A stretch of DNA of 64,000 bases from Pyxicephalus adspersus (lineage: Eukaryota > Chordata > Amphibia > Anura > Pyxicephalidae), in NCBI RefSeq assembly GCF_032062135.1, contig NC_092860.1, positions 71,500,668 through 71,564,667 of the forward strand, written 5' to 3'. The position numbers and the translations under genes were made by a program. The notes beneath the pieces are model-generated. The model was not told the DNA's origin. It did no database searches and saw only the letters and a list, made by a program, of their open reading frames with translations. How positions within the stretch are numbered: the stretch's first letter is position 1; each line of letters begins with the position of its first letter. Shown piece by piece: positions 35,931 through 48,415 of the stretch.

Positions 35931-36402
35931 CCTGTGAGGCCTATAAAACTTGTAACAGAGCTGAGCTGTGTAACTGGCTAATTTTTTGACAGAAAACCCC
36001 CCCTCAGGGCCCTCTGCCTCTACTCCGAAGCCTGTGTATGGCTTGTAATGAAGCGGTGAAACCTAGTGGCTAATTTTTCTTCAGAGGAACCCCCTCTGGG
36101 CCCTCTCTGCCTCTACTTGGAGGCCTGTAAAAATCTGGCATGTTCCCTTGACCGCCCCATAAAATGGCCTTGCCAGCAACACAAAAAAGCCTTCCTTTTT
36201 TTGTTTTAACTTGTATAGTGTTGTGCAGAGCTGGGGGAGTCTTGACATGTCTTTTTCAATGTATTTATAGGCTGTAGAAGTCAAGTTTTTCCCCCATTGA
36301 CTTTAATAGTGTTCCAATTCGACGTTCGTTCACTCGAATAATTTTGGTCTATTTGAGCGAATAGCTGGCGAATCGAATAGTGAGCTATCCGACCAACACT
36401 AA
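35931..36402. repeat. Right terminal region of the composite block
   Basis: Two to three degenerate copies of a ~95-bp motif (GGCCCTCTGCCTCTAC, GAGGCCTGTA, TGGCTAATTTTT) and then AAGTCAATGGGG-like sequence (read on the - strand) and CGAATAGCTGGCGAATCGAA up to CCAACACTA. The motif also lies at 31318-31445. Confidence 0.7.
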
Positions 36403-36654
36403 TGGTTAGTTCTAATGTTCTTATTCATATAATTGGTAAATATTGTCTATAATGGGAAAACAATGAACACTGGAATTTTACTATCTAGCCAAAAAATGGC
36501 CAACAGGTTCTTTAAATTATTGATATTTTTTAAAGATCCATGCCAAAAGGCCTGGCCATGTTTTCCATATAGCATATACATTGCCACTGGGGGGGTTACA
36601 GATCCCCTGATCCTGGGGGGAACTGTGACAGCCGGTTTTTGTTACACTGCCCTC

Positions 36655-38106
36655 TCTTGAAAAACATGATTATGGTGATGAACTAGGTGACAACAATGAT
36701 GAAGAGTTTGGAATTGAAGAGGACTGTTTGTAGGGGATTTGATCAGTATGAGTTGAGTGATTTAGCACCTGATTTGGGACTATTGAAGAAGGCTTCAGAA
36801 AAGCCTTCATGAGAAAAACTTACTTGAAAAAGGAATGAAGGTATCGTACTTTTGAACCAGAGAAATTGCATTTCTGCAGTACTTTAGAACTGACAATGGC
36901 TTTGTGTATTGCCATAACATACCTGGTTTAATGGAGGAATTGGGAATTCTAATCTATAACTCAACTGATTGGCGACTATTCATCGATAGCTCAAAGCAGA
37001 GCTTAAAGTGTGTCCTCCTTCACAATGGCAATATATTTGGGTCAGTCCCAATGGGCTATTCAGTTTCTCTTTGTGAAGAATATGCAGACATAAAGAGAGT
37101 CATTGAGCTGTTGCAATATCACCAACACAATTGGGTCATCTGTGTTGACCTTAAAATGCTTCCTTCTTGGTCAGCAACGTGGATACACCAAGTATCCCTG
37201 TTATCTGCATGTGGGACAGCAGAGCTCGTGAGAGGCAATGAGAGGAAAGGAATTGGCCTCCAAGTTCTGCCCTAAAACCAGGTGATCCAAACATTCTACA
37301 TGAGCTACTTGTTGATAGAAAGAATATTATATTCCTGCCTATGCACATGAAACTGGGTCTGATGAAGCCTTTCGTTAAAGCTTTGCCAACTTAAGGAGAC
37401 TTCAAGTACCTAATTTTGGCATTTCCTAGCCTGTTATTTGAAAAATAAAGGCCGGTGTGTTTGATGGTCTACAGATTCAACAGTTCATCAAAGATGAACA
37501 TTTCATCGGAACAATGTCAGAAATCTAAAAAAATGCTTGGTTATCATTCAAAGCCATTTTCAAGGAGTTTCTTGGAAACACAAGAGCAAATAATTACACA
37601 GAAATGGTCCAGAAACTCTTGGAGAGCTACAAAATGCTTGGTTTCAAGTTGAGCATCAAAGTGCATTTTCTGCATAGCCATCTTTCTAACTTCCCTTAAA
37701 ACCTTGGTGCAGTCAGTGATGAACAAGGTGAACAATTCCACCAAGATTTGAAGGTCATGGAAGGACGGTATCATGGTAGATGGTATGTACATATGATAGC
37801 TAACTATTGTTGGAGCATCCGGTAGGATTGTTCTAACACTGAACACTCCAGGAAAAGCGTAAATTTTAACCACTTACCCGATTAATTTCCAAATGTTTTA
37901 ATGTGTAAAAAAAGTTCAAGTTATTTAGTTATATTTCATTGTATGTAAAATTTGTATTTTTTTGACAAAAATGGAGGGCACTCAGTATCGTAAAAACTAG
38001 ATGTGATAGCAAAAACTGGGGTCATTTCTGGATTCACCACCCAAAAATTAGTAAAACACAAGTGTAAGATCTAACTCAACAAAAAATGTGTCCCCCAGTG
38101 TTATAT
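36655..38106 (+). pseudogene. Uncharacterised transposon-like protein gene, copy A (decayed)
   Basis: Frames read ELSDLAPDLGLLKKASEK, then (36904-37275) MEELGILIYNSTDWRLFIDS and SKQSLKCVLLHNGNIFGSVP, then NWVICVDLKMLP. Later broken frames give KLGLMKPFVKAL, GTMSEI.KNAWLSFKAIFKE and a LGNTRANNYTEMVQKLLES-like stretch. I recall this LFIDSS..LK.VLLHNGN family as a recurrent uncharacterised protein in many animal genomes with transposon-like spread; its function is unknown to me. Multiple stops and frameshifts make it a relic. About 230 bp of shared noncoding DNA follows the reading frame up to 38106. Copy B lies inverted at 43566-45130. Confidence 0.75.
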
Positions 38107-38349
38107 ATACTCTTCAGCTCTAAAAAATGATCAGGGCTTTAATAAAACATTGGGTGTTTTGCTCTGTACCATGTACACTTTTATCACTTTCAAGGAATTG
38201 CAGGCACTTGGCATGATGCTATTTATAGGTTTTATTAAGCATGGACTTGGAAAAGAGATTTTGTACTGTATACATCATGTGTTGAAACTAGCCATTCTTT
38301 CCCTGATTTCTTTGGAACACTAGGGTTCCACCAGGTGTAATAATGGGTT
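38107..38349. other. Unannotated stretch
   Basis: AT-rich DNA between copy A and the hAT element; nothing seen. Confidence 0.4.
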
Positions 38350-38357
38350 CCTTAAAC

Positions 38358-38701
38358 CAGGGGTCCCCAACCCCTGTTCTGTGGCTCACTAGTGGGCTGC
38401 CGCCATCTGAGAGGTGGCCTGCGAGAGCGCAGAGACCAGCAGTGGTCTGCGGTGGTCAGGAGAAGACACTGGCCAGAGCAATGGACCATGTCCTCTGTAT
38501 TAGTCACAGGCTCAGGGAGGTGGGTGGTTGTGTCTCTGGACATAACCCGTCCACTCTTCTATCGCAGGCCTTAGCCTGGGTGGGCAGGTTCTGGCATTAT
38601 GACATCGCTCAGGGGGAAGTTTCTAACCCCCTTTGAGTGACACAGGACTGCCAGTCCATAGATTTAGTGGTCCAAAAGCTCAAAAAGGTTGAGGACCACT
38701 G
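38358..38701. mobile_element. Nonautonomous hAT element with 8-bp target duplication
   Basis: A 344-bp GC-rich element with terminal inverted repeats CAGGGGTCCCCAACC and GGTTGAGGACCACTG (13 of 15 complementary). CCTTAAAC is repeated exactly on both sides (38350-38357 and 38702-38709). Ends and 8-bp duplication are diagnostic of hAT. No transposase; the internal frames on both strands carry no recognisable domain. Confidence 0.93.
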
Positions 38702-38709
38702 CCTTAAAC

Positions 38710-39713
38710 TATTTAGTATTGATCCTACATTTGATAGTGTGAGCCTAGTTTCAGGACAAACACCACTTGGGAGAGCCAGTGGCATGACACCAATGATCTT
38801 TTTAAATGACTATAAGAACAGCATTTTACTTTCCATGGCAAGGGACATATTTTTCCCCATATCCACCAATTTCATTTCACACTACTGATCCATGAAGAAT
38901 TTTCTTAAGCTGGGGTCTCCCAAGTTAGGAATAATTAGGGAGATAAATTCACCCTATTCCTCACTCCCTCAACAGCCAACATTCACCTTTGCTGTAAAAA
39001 ATGGGTGGGCATTCAGTTTCTCTACAATGCAGGACAGCAGTAGAGGTGACTGAAGCAGAAAATAATCTTAGTTGGATTGGTAAAGAAATCCAACTAGAGT
39101 TGGAACTTACAGGTGAAAATTCCTATTTTTTTAGGTGGCTCAAATTTCAAGATTAATTAATTGTATTCAGTTGCTCCAACTATGCAGCCTATATGGAGGG
39201 GCAATCCACAATTCCACGAGGGTGGCCAAAATTCAAATTTCTTGGCTCAGTAATCTATTGACACCAGAAACAGCTAGAGAGCCAAGTGTGAAGGATTAGC
39301 AACAAAGGCACTCACCTGTATAGAGGTATTCTAAACTCCAAATAAGATTTAGGGCTGCTCTGGCCACTGTTATCCACACCAAAAACATGAACCTAAATTA
39401 GCCTTATCCAGGCCCCTTAAACCCTTTCCTAGGTGATAATGAGGTAGATGCTGCAGGATACCCTCAGAATTTGGCATCATATGTTTCTTTACTAAACAGG
39501 ATTTTATTAGTCTCATTAGTCTACACAAGACAACAAATAACACTATCAGTGCTCTTCCCCTCTTAGAGACAGGAACTATATCTGCTAAAAGAAGAGGCGA
39601 CCTGTGCGCTTAAAAGAAAGTAGTTATGAGTGTTGTGAATGAGGCAGAGGTACCCTGGCTCCATGTTAATTTATCATGTTTATTGTGTATATCTCCCTGC
39701 TTTTGACTAAGAT
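38710..39713. other. Unannotated stretch
   Basis: No exon or repeat end recognised. Some translated segments vaguely resemble LINE sequence but not enough to call. Confidence 0.4.
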
Positions 39714-39716
39714 AAT

Positions 39717-39941
39717 TGGCCTGATTTATTAAAACACTCCAAGACTGGAAAGCATTCACTTTTATCAGTGAACCTATGCTATCCAAAATCCTGAAATGGA
39801 TTTGGTCCAGGATTGAAAACATTTTCTAACAAAAAGCAATTTACTTGAAAAAATACATACCAGGTTTGCTAGATAACTAAAGATTCACTGATGGAAGTGT
39901 ATCCTCTCCAGCTTTTAGGGAGTTTTAATAAAATTAGGCCC
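39717..39941. mobile_element. Palindromic MITE, copy 3 (Harbinger-like)
   Basis: Ends TGGCCTGATTTATTAAAAC and TTTTAATAAAATTAGGCCC, with AAT on both sides (39714-39716 and 39942-39944). Internal palindromic arms match copy 1 (CACTTTTATCAGTGAACC with GATTCACTGATGGAAGTG). Confidence 0.78.
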
Positions 39942-39944
39942 AAT

Positions 39945-42361
39945 GGATGAGCCAAGCAGTACACATAGACAAAGCTGGGATGGGATTGCTACCTTATGAA
40001 AACATCCATAATGGGATCTTATTTGTCTGCTACCACTGTCAGGGTGCTTAGTAGTGGTGCTGGTGCCCTCCCTCCTGCTAATTAGTTAATTTTGGATCAT
40101 GGATTCTTACTGTTATGAAATATTACAGGATTGAAACCGACCTATATCCGGATTTCTCTGAACTGGGGGTCACAAGAAAAAAATGTATGTAGAAATTGTA
40201 AAAACTACATAAAAGATGACACAAATAGACACAAACTAAGCTTACTAAGAATAAACATTTTAGCTTGTACAAGGTCAATTTTGAACATTATATGGGGGAT
40301 TCATAACAGAAGTAAAAGTAAATTAGTTTGTCATGATTTTACAATTTTATTTAGCTTTCTGTTTGGCTTTTGTGTTTAAACTTTTGCAATTTAACAGCAA
40401 TTAAGGTCTGCTGTAAAGAATATCATTTTTCATTATTTAAACCCTGAAAATATTTTATACTTTGGAATGTAAATTTGCTGGATAGACCTTCTCTCTTTTT
40501 CTTAGTTTAAGATATTACAAGATCCCTTGGTTAAGAAACCAAGAAAATAATATAGAAAATAATGGACTTTCTTTCACTCTTACTGTTTTTTCTCTGTTGA
40601 TATGACTGTACTATATTCTAGACATACAGACAAATAGGATAATGTGCAATGGAAACATTTCACATGAACAGTAAAATAATTTCCTCCTTATTCTTATAGG
40701 AAAGTATGCAGATCTCAGACACATCCATCTGGTGAAGCCTAGCAGGATTTATCACCATAGCGTGTTCATATCCCTTGAAGTATCTAGTATCTGAAGTATC
40801 TAGCACAGGACACAATGTTACTTCATAGACTTTTAAAGAACATTTAAAGGAAATTTTATTAAAACCAAACTTCAGTCTGATAATATGAACACAAATTGAA
40901 ACTTTAGAGTGTGCTTTAGTGCACTAGAGTGCAGCTATCTAGAATGGAAGGTCCAAGAAAAGTCCTGTTCCCCAGAAGGCTTCACTTACCTATTCACATA
41001 TACCAGGGCATGTGCAGCAGCCAAGACCAACTTTTTATCTATGTTCTACATGAATTAATATTGACTGACATGTACAGAACATGGTAAATAAAAATCACTT
41101 CATCACTTTATTATTTATTCAGCCTAATACAGGCACTTGTGAGTCAAGATATAAATTTTTTGCCTGGTAATTTGGCTCAGATTTGTCCTTTACGTTAATG
41201 ACTGCTGTGTTTTTGATATTTTGCCACTAGGTGGAAGAATTACCCTTAGTTTAATATGCATTTACAAAAGCACTAAATGGGGTATTGAATCAATAAAAAA
41301 ACAGCTGAATTGACAGGGAGGATTTATAAATAGACACCACAGAAATTAACTTTAAGTAAACATTTTAGAATTTTGTAAACCAGAAATGTTTCCAAGCAGG
41401 TTTTGTCTTATTCAAGTTCTAGGTGAGTTCTGCCAACTTTTATCTTTTTCTGCTATTAACAGGAACACAATACTACTGCAAAGCTTTAGAAAAATGCTTG
41501 ATTTGAGGTGCTTCTACCACACTCAGTTATATTGTATTTTAATGTTTATTGTATTATTATTGTAAAATTAACAAGCTTATCGCACTGTTTATAAATGTTT
41601 TCACCCAAACTTTACATATTTTTTACTTTTGGATTCAATTAAAGAATGTGTGAATTATCATTTTCTTATGATTTATACCTTTTCCTCATGATTTATAATT
41701 TATAAACAGACCCCTAAGTAAAAAAGCAATTATCAGGTATGACGCTAGGCGTTAACAAACAGATTCAGTCTGCCCTCGTGCTTCTTAAAATTGGCTAATT
41801 AAACAATTCCTATTGATTTAATCAAATATAAACTGTTGCAGTATTTGTAAAAGGGAACATTTTTTGTGAAAAAAAATGGGAAAATTTAATGTAGGAGTAC
41901 AATATGAGTAGACTTGATGGTACTCAGGAACCTCAGCATGCTTTGTGTTACAAAAAAAACTTTGAACACTTTCCTATTCTTTGCTGGTTAAGGCAAATTA
42001 TATGAGTGGTTTGAACTTCTTTAGAGAAAAAAACAAAGAAAACAAAAGAAAAAGGAGAAAGAAAAGAAAGACTATAGACAGTTGAACTAAAATATAGTAA
42101 AGAGGTAAATCATAAAGAATTATGATTTATTGTCCAGCCTCTTGACTTTTCTGTTTTGCAAAATATATATCTTGCTTCTTTTTGTTTTCTCTCGAAACAT
42201 GAACTCTAAAAAGTACTAAATCACAAAATACATTTTTTTAGAATCTGGTGGGCCCTATCATGGAACTAATTGAGCCTATGTTCTGTTGTGTAATTTTCCC
42301 AAGTATAGTTATTTTTCCCCATGTACTGCTGTTATTTTATTTTTTGCATCATATTAATAAG
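39945..42361. other. Unannotated AT-rich stretch
   Basis: 2.4 kb without recognisable exon, RNA gene or repeat boundary. Confidence 0.4.
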
Positions 42362-43090
42362 CATTAATAATAATAATAATAATAATAATATATATGTATG
42401 TATGTGTTTTGCTGGGTCTTTTTTTAAAAATTTAATTTTTATTGAAGAGAAAAGAAATTAAACAAAAATAACCATACAACATATAAACAACATACATACA
42501 GAAATTACACTCCTCAACCAGAGGAAAGAAAAGAGATTGTCCCATAAGAAGTAATGACTGGCTCCATAAGATCCGCAGTGCAATACAGAACTGTGCGTTA
42601 TTCATATAAGCAACCAGGATTGTTTACATTAGTGTAAGGGTATACATCTACAAGCATCAAATGGTATTAAAATATAGTATAGTACAGGTGTTTATTCAAT
42701 CCCAAAATGCCTAAAACTGTCATCCACTGGGCCAGATATATGAAACCAGCCACATGTCTACTGGTAGGGGGATGCTGTATAACCAACAAGAAACATACAA
42801 ACATAGTGTAGGAAGACAAACAAAACGTTTAAAATAGTAATAAAAAAAGGAAGGAAAATAGGTTCTGATCACCTCAAGTTTGTGACATTTTATCTTCCCC
42901 TCCTAGGAATCTCCAAGGAGGCTCCTATATGCTAGTATGTCCAGATCAAGGAATGCATGTTGCTAGATAGGAATCCTAAGGAGCTCAGATCACATTAAAC
43001 TTTTTCAGATGGTCATATATATAGTTGAGCTGGTAATTGCTCCATTAACCATACTTATTTATCTGTTGAAGCAGTTGCTGGGTGTTTTCA
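42362..43090 (-). repeat. (AAT)n tract and possible L1-type 3'UTR
   Basis: (AAT)n at 42366-42391. From 42420 onward, read on the - strand, the sequence ends TCAATAAAAATTAAATTTTT, like the 3' end of the L1 at 47.6 kb. No coding segment is visible, so this is a weak call. Confidence 0.35.
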
Positions 43091-43565
43091 AATGCAGATT
43101 TTCTGATACCTTTTTCACAATTTAGTCACTTAGACTGCTAGAATCAGCCAGGTACATTGTAGTAAGAATTTCTAGACAAAAGTTTAGAATAGGTTATATG
43201 CCTTGTTGTTCATTCAGCTCTTCCAAAGCTGGCTACAGTCACATGGTATTGAGTTGGTCAGGGTGAAGCCAAAATATACAGAGTTGGCCAATTTTTATCA
43301 TTTTTTCCATTGATTATATTTTCTTTGCATAATGGGAAATTATCCATAGCCTCTGGCAGTAAATACATGGAACCAAACAGTTTGTTGTGTTAAACAGAAT
43401 GCTTTCCTCAGCCCTTTTTCCAAAGTTGCAAACAGTTAGATGTAAGCATGCAGTTTATGCAAGCCATGCAGTATTTTACTTGGTCTGGCCATGTGATAAA
43501 TGTTTTTTATACATGGGAGGGCAGTGCTTGTAGTACTGTACAGTATATGACAGGACTCTATTGCT
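43091..43565. other. Unannotated stretch
   Basis: Nothing supportable seen. Confidence 0.4.
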
Positions 43566-45130
43566 AATAACACTGGGGAATGCATTTTTTGTTGAGTTAG
43601 ATCTTACACTTGTTTTTTACTAATTTTTGGGTGATGAATCCAGAAATGATCCCAGTTTTTGCTATTACATCCAGATTTTACGATACCCTCCATTTTTTGT
43701 CAAAAAACATACAAATTTTACATACAATGAAAAAAATGATGAAATAACATGAATGTATTGTTTTTTAAAATTTCATTTGTTCAAGCAAAGAGTTTATTGT
43801 TACCCTGACTTTTTTTACATTAAAACATTTGAAAATTAATTGGGTAAGCATTTAAGGTAAAAATTTACGCTTATAGCTTTTCATGGTAAAAAATTGCGCT
43901 TATGGCTTTTGCTGGAGTGTTCAGTGTTAGGACAATCCTGCCGGATGCTCCAACAATAGTCAGCCATCATATGTACATCCCATCTACCCTGATATCGTCC
44001 TTCCATGACCTACAAATCTTGGTGTAATCTTTCACCTTGCTCATCACTGACTGCATCAAGGTTTTCCAGAAAGTTAGAAAGATGGCTATGCAGAAAATGC
44101 ACCTTGATGCCATATTGAAACCAAGCATTTTGTAGCTCTCCAAAAGTTTTTGGACAATTTCTGTGTAATTTATTATTTGTAATAAATTATTTGCTTGTGT
44201 GTTTCCAAGAAAGTCCTTGACAATGGCTTTGAATGATAACCAAGCATTCTTTTCGACTTCTGACATTGTCCTGATGAATCGTTCATCTTTGATGAGCTGC
44301 CGAATCTGTGTACCATCAAACACACCGACCTTTATTTTTTCAAATGACAGGCTAGTAAATGCCAAAATTAGGTACTTGAAACAGTCTCCTTCAGTTTGCA
44401 AAGCTTTAACGAATTGTTTCATCAGACCCAGTTTCATGTGCAGAGGGGGTAATATAATATTCTTTCTATCAACAAGTGGCTCATGTAGAATGTTTGGATC
44501 ACCTGGTTTTAGGGCAGAATTTGGAGGCCAATTCCTTTCCAGCCAATGCCACTCATGAGCTCTGCTGTCCTACATGCACAGATAACAGGGATACTTGGTG
44601 TATCTGCATTGCTGTCCAGGAAGGAAGCATACAATTTTAATTGTGTTGGTGATATTGCAACAACTCAATGACTCTATGTCTGCATATTAATTACAAAGAG
44701 AAACTGAATGGCTAATTGGGACTGACCCAAATATATTGCCATTGTAAAGGAGGACACACTTTAAGCTCTGCTTTGAGCTATCGCCATAGATGAATAGTCG
44801 CCATTCAGTTAAGTTATAGTTTGGAATTCCCAATTCCTCCATAAAACCAAGTATGTTTTGGCAATACACAAGGCCACTGTCAGTTCTAAAATACTGCAGA
44901 AATGTAATTTTTCTGGGTCAAAAGTACAATATCTTCGTTCCTTTTTCAAGTAAGTTTTTCTCACGCAGTCTTGATGCTAGGAGTTCTGAAGCCTTCTTCG
45001 ATAGTCCCAAATCAGGTGCCAAATCACTCAACTCATGCTGATCAAATCCCTTAACAAACAAAGTCCTCTTCAATTTCAAACTCTTCATCATTGTTGTCAC
45101 CTAGTTCATTACCATAATCATGTTCTTCAT
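43566..45130 (-). pseudogene. Uncharacterised transposon-like protein gene, copy B (inverted)
   Basis: Same gene as 36655-38106 on the opposite strand and better preserved. From the right: DNNDEEFEIEEDF; then (45100-44918) MTTMMKSLKLKRTLFVKGFD and ELSDLAPDLGLSKKASELLA; then (44869-44687) MEELGIPNYNLTEWRLFIYG and SLKCVLLYNGNIFGSVP; then (44437-43967) MKLGLMKQFVKALQTEGDCF, KIKVGVFDGTQIRQLIKDER and KNAWLSFKAIVKDFLGNTQA. Frames are broken by stops. Homology with copy A starts and ends at about the same points, including ~300 bp of trailing noncoding DNA, suggesting a discrete mobile unit. Confidence 0.78.
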
Positions 45131-45836
45131 GTCCACATCCTATTTTACCTATTTTAGTGTAAATAAACTTAAAAATTGAAGTCAACAAAAATGTTTGTTC
45201 ATTATTTTTCCCCTAGTGTATTAAGAAGAAATTGTGTAGTTAATTGTGTAGTACAGGGAAATGCTATTATTTTTACTCTACCACAGTGTTTAAAACTAAA
45301 TTCTGCCTTGCCAGTAATACAGGTATTGAGAACTTTTACATGATGAATATGTTAACATTTACGAATTGTACCTCAAATTTGTATACATAAAAATGGATTG
45401 ACACACACATTAGATTTTTTTGCCTGATTTATGTTACATTTAAGAAACAATAAGTTTATCATTTTGTTTAAAAATATAGTATTAAATATTAAATTTACCA
45501 AGACATAATATTAAATGGGTTATTGTTTAAAATACTGCTAGTTTCAAAAGTCATTTGGTGCAGGGTAGCAAAAGGAATAGCCTGTTATTCACTAAATTTT
45601 TCTTTGTTTTTTTTTTTTTTAACTAAATGGTATTATAGGAATAGACAAGACACTTTATGAAGACCCAGAATACCTATGTTTTTTTTCAGTTACTATTAGA
45701 TTTCCATACATGGGTGTTACATAGGTTTCCTTAAAGTCCCAAGCACTTAAAATAATTTATTCCTCTGTTCTGCCATGCAGAAAAAGATTTATTTACAGTA
45801 CAGTTCACCCGTTCATACTCTTATTCTGTCTTCTAG
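45131..45836. other. Intron end before the first visible exon
   Basis: AT-rich. A pyrimidine-rich tract (TTATTCTGTCTTCTAG) ends at 45836 and serves as splice acceptor for the next exon. Confidence 0.6.
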
Positions 45837-45961
45837 CATCCGAATGTAAACCATGCACAGAATTCACTGCTATCCCAGATTCAAGATGCGCAACTCCTGA
45901 TGCAGATCCAAACCTCTCTCCTTTGGAAACTGGAGACCCACTATTTATGGTAGAGGAAAAG
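45837..45961 (+). CDS. Coding exon of host gene (candidate AKAP13-like), exon a
   Basis: 125 bp between TTCTGTCTTCTAG and GTAAGTAA, both strong splice signals. Only one frame is open: two bases complete a split codon (phase 1 entry), then 41 codons, SECKPCTEFTAIPDSRCATP...PLETGDPLFMVEEK, ending on a full codon (phase 0). The peptide is acidic and proline-rich with no known fold. The phase fits exon b. Identity is tentative: the combined protein looks to me like the long disordered region N-terminal to the Rho-GEF part of AKAP13, but this is unverified recollection. Confidence 0.72.
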
Positions 45962-47586
45962 GTAAGTAAATGATTTTTAAACTACATTTTAAATGTTTTA
46001 GTTCACATGTTATTAGTCCATTGTAGGTAAACAGAATACTTAAGTTGGGGCTTTAAGGTGAAAATGTACAAAAACAACAAGTTATCTACAGTAAAAACAT
46101 TCTTATTTTAACATAGACTTCATATTTTTTTATGGTGTTTAGGTAGTTATTGCACAACAAAAAGTGGTAGTTGGAACTTACCAAAAACATCAATGTATGA
46201 GAGAAGAAAAATAATTATTTTCCCAGTCACACATAATGGGCAGATAATGAATTTTCATTAAGCACAGCCTACTAAGACTATAAAGTTTCATTTGGTGGGA
46301 GACAGAGTAGTGTGTAGTGTATGTATATTTAAGGGCAGCTTCCTTGTCTACAAATATGGTCACAGTGATTGTGGAGTTGACTTACTAAAAGAGTACATTC
46401 TGTTCATATAGCAAATTATACCCTTGCAAGTTATATTTCATTTAGCTTAGCAAATGAGATGAAGCTTTGCAGACTTCAACCATCCAATCATGTGTATTTC
46501 CATGTATGTGATTGGGTATTATTTGCAATGTTGCAACGTTTGATATCACATAAATATTTAATACAATCGTAATACAAAATGTTTACCCACACACTCACTA
46601 TATAATAGCCTGTTTCCTTTTACATCCTATTAAATCCGCATCATGTTCCTAATCTATTACCCTATTTTATTCATGTGGACCTTGCTTTACACAATACAAT
46701 CCTTAACAAAAAGCATTTAGTTTATTGTTTTTTAGTTCTGCTCTGTACAATTACAACTACATACTTAATAAGTATCTTTGTAATGGCAATATGAATGGTT
46801 TTTCCTCGTAGTGATAGGCTGTATTCATTATTGTTTCTGGCATGTACTAATAGCTCTTAATCTGTATTGTTTCAAAAACTTTCAACAAACCAATAATGAA
46901 CAAAAATGCCCAATGCAGTTGTTAAGTATTGACATGAAATCGTGACCATTTTATCTAATTTATGTAGGTAGCAAGTGTATGTATGTATGTATATGTAATA
47001 TTTTATATGTTCACTTATAAATGGTATGGTCTTCATGTAAATGTTTTTGTATCTGTGTTTAGCTAACATAACTTCGGGTCCCAAAACCCCAATGTTTTCC
47101 ACCTGGTTACTGAGGTTAGAAGTGTGTAACATACAACATAGCATATAAGGTGTCGAATTAAAAAAAAAAACAAAGTGTACAGAATGTTTGGCTTAGAAAA
47201 ATATGATATTCAACATGCAGTAGCCAGGAACAAAATATGCAGTACAGCTTACAGAAGTTTGTATTCAGATGCTGGTAGTAAGTCGGTGTAAACAATGTTG
47301 GTGGACAGTGGGAAAATTGTTGGTGATTAGTGGGAGGAAAATGTCCCAGCATCTTTATTAGTTGGAGGAAAAAAGTGTCTAAACCTTTGTATTCAACAGC
47401 AGAAAGAATGTCTTTGAATCTGTTAGTAGTGGTAGGAAGAAATGTCCAAGTGCCCAAGTGCTGGATGAGAAAATGTCCAAGTGTTTTCTTTCAGGAAAGA
47501 AAATTCCAGCATCACTGGTTAACCAGATAAAAAAATGCTCAGTTTTGAAGGTCACTGGTTGGAAGAATATCTTAACATCTCTCATG

Positions 47587-48415
47587 GGGGTCTTTTTTGA
47601 AACTGAGTTTTTATTGGAAAATTTTCATATACAACAAGAAACAAAACAAAAGAAAAACATGAATATAAACACAGTATATGGGATGGATATCAATACATAA
47701 AAAAAGCCATATAAATAACATTGGAAATTAGGGTGCGGGCCGCCACCAAAATATGTGTGATGAGCTTAGATGTGAATTTGGGAAGACCCGTAAAGGTTAA
47801 ACCCAGCAGATGATGTAGTGGATCTAGGGGGGATCATGTTGGGTCACTCCTTCAATTTGCTGATTGACTCTATCCCAATAGATTTGTATAATGTAACAAA
47901 ACCAGAGGATATGCTCGGGAGAGTCCCACGTTGGGACCTACTTCGCCAGCAAATAGGGTCTACCTCTGGAAACAGCCTGTGGAGCACATCTGGTGTGTGA
48001 TACCACCAAAATAAAATGTTGTACATGTTTTGTTTATAGAGGGTTCAAATAGAGCTTTTGTTTGCTGCCTCCTAATTATCAGACCAATCCTCCGTGTCAA
48101 AAGTTTGGCCCAAAATAGCTTCCCAGGTGCCCATGTATGCAAATTTCCAGAAGTCTCCCATGCAGACACATGGAGTAGGCAATAAATGGAGGAGATAAGA
48201 CCCTTAGCATAAGGACCAGCTATCCTCTCAAAGGGAGTTATTTTAATAAATCTGAGCGATTGTTCAAGAGAAAGAACATAATGCCTGATCTGCAAGTATG
48301 CAAAAAAGGAGGTTTGTGGAAGGTCAAATTTCTCCTGTAACTCCGGAAAGGAGAGTAATCTCACCGAATCCAAAATATTTTGAATGTCCCACGTTGGTCT
48401 TATCTTAATGTACAG
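47587..48415 (-). mobile_element. L1-type LINE, 5'-truncated 3' end
   Basis: On the - strand the 48373-47960 frame reads LLSFPELQEKFDLPQTSFFA and YLQIRHYVLSLEQSL, the C-terminal ORF2 block of L1-type elements. A shifted frame (48026-47844) gives TPDVLHRLFPEVDPICWRSR, the region of the terminal cysteine motif. A 3'UTR follows, ending AATAAAAACTCAG near 47600. Broken by a frameshift; dead copy. Confidence 0.82.

Larger units (their letters stand above)
30537..36402. mobile_element. Composite hAT-like repeat block with captured sequences
   Basis: The left edge TAGGGATTAGCGAGAATG and the right edge, read inward as TAGTGTTGGTCGGATAGC, are imperfectly similar hAT-style ends; no matching 8-bp target duplication was found. 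The block contains hAT transposase remnants, two converging ~77-bp tandem arrays, GC-rich ~98-bp repeats and a PCED1-like pseudogene. A motif family (CCCTCTGCCTCTAC...GTGTAAC.GCTAATTTTTT) occurs near both sides, at 31318-31445 and 35930-36135, which argues for one element. It could also be two or more nested elements. Confidence 0.55.

Noticed and set aside
38710..39620. Possible further LINE ORF2 remnant on the + strand
   Set aside because: Only isolated weak resemblances, no motif that I could defend.
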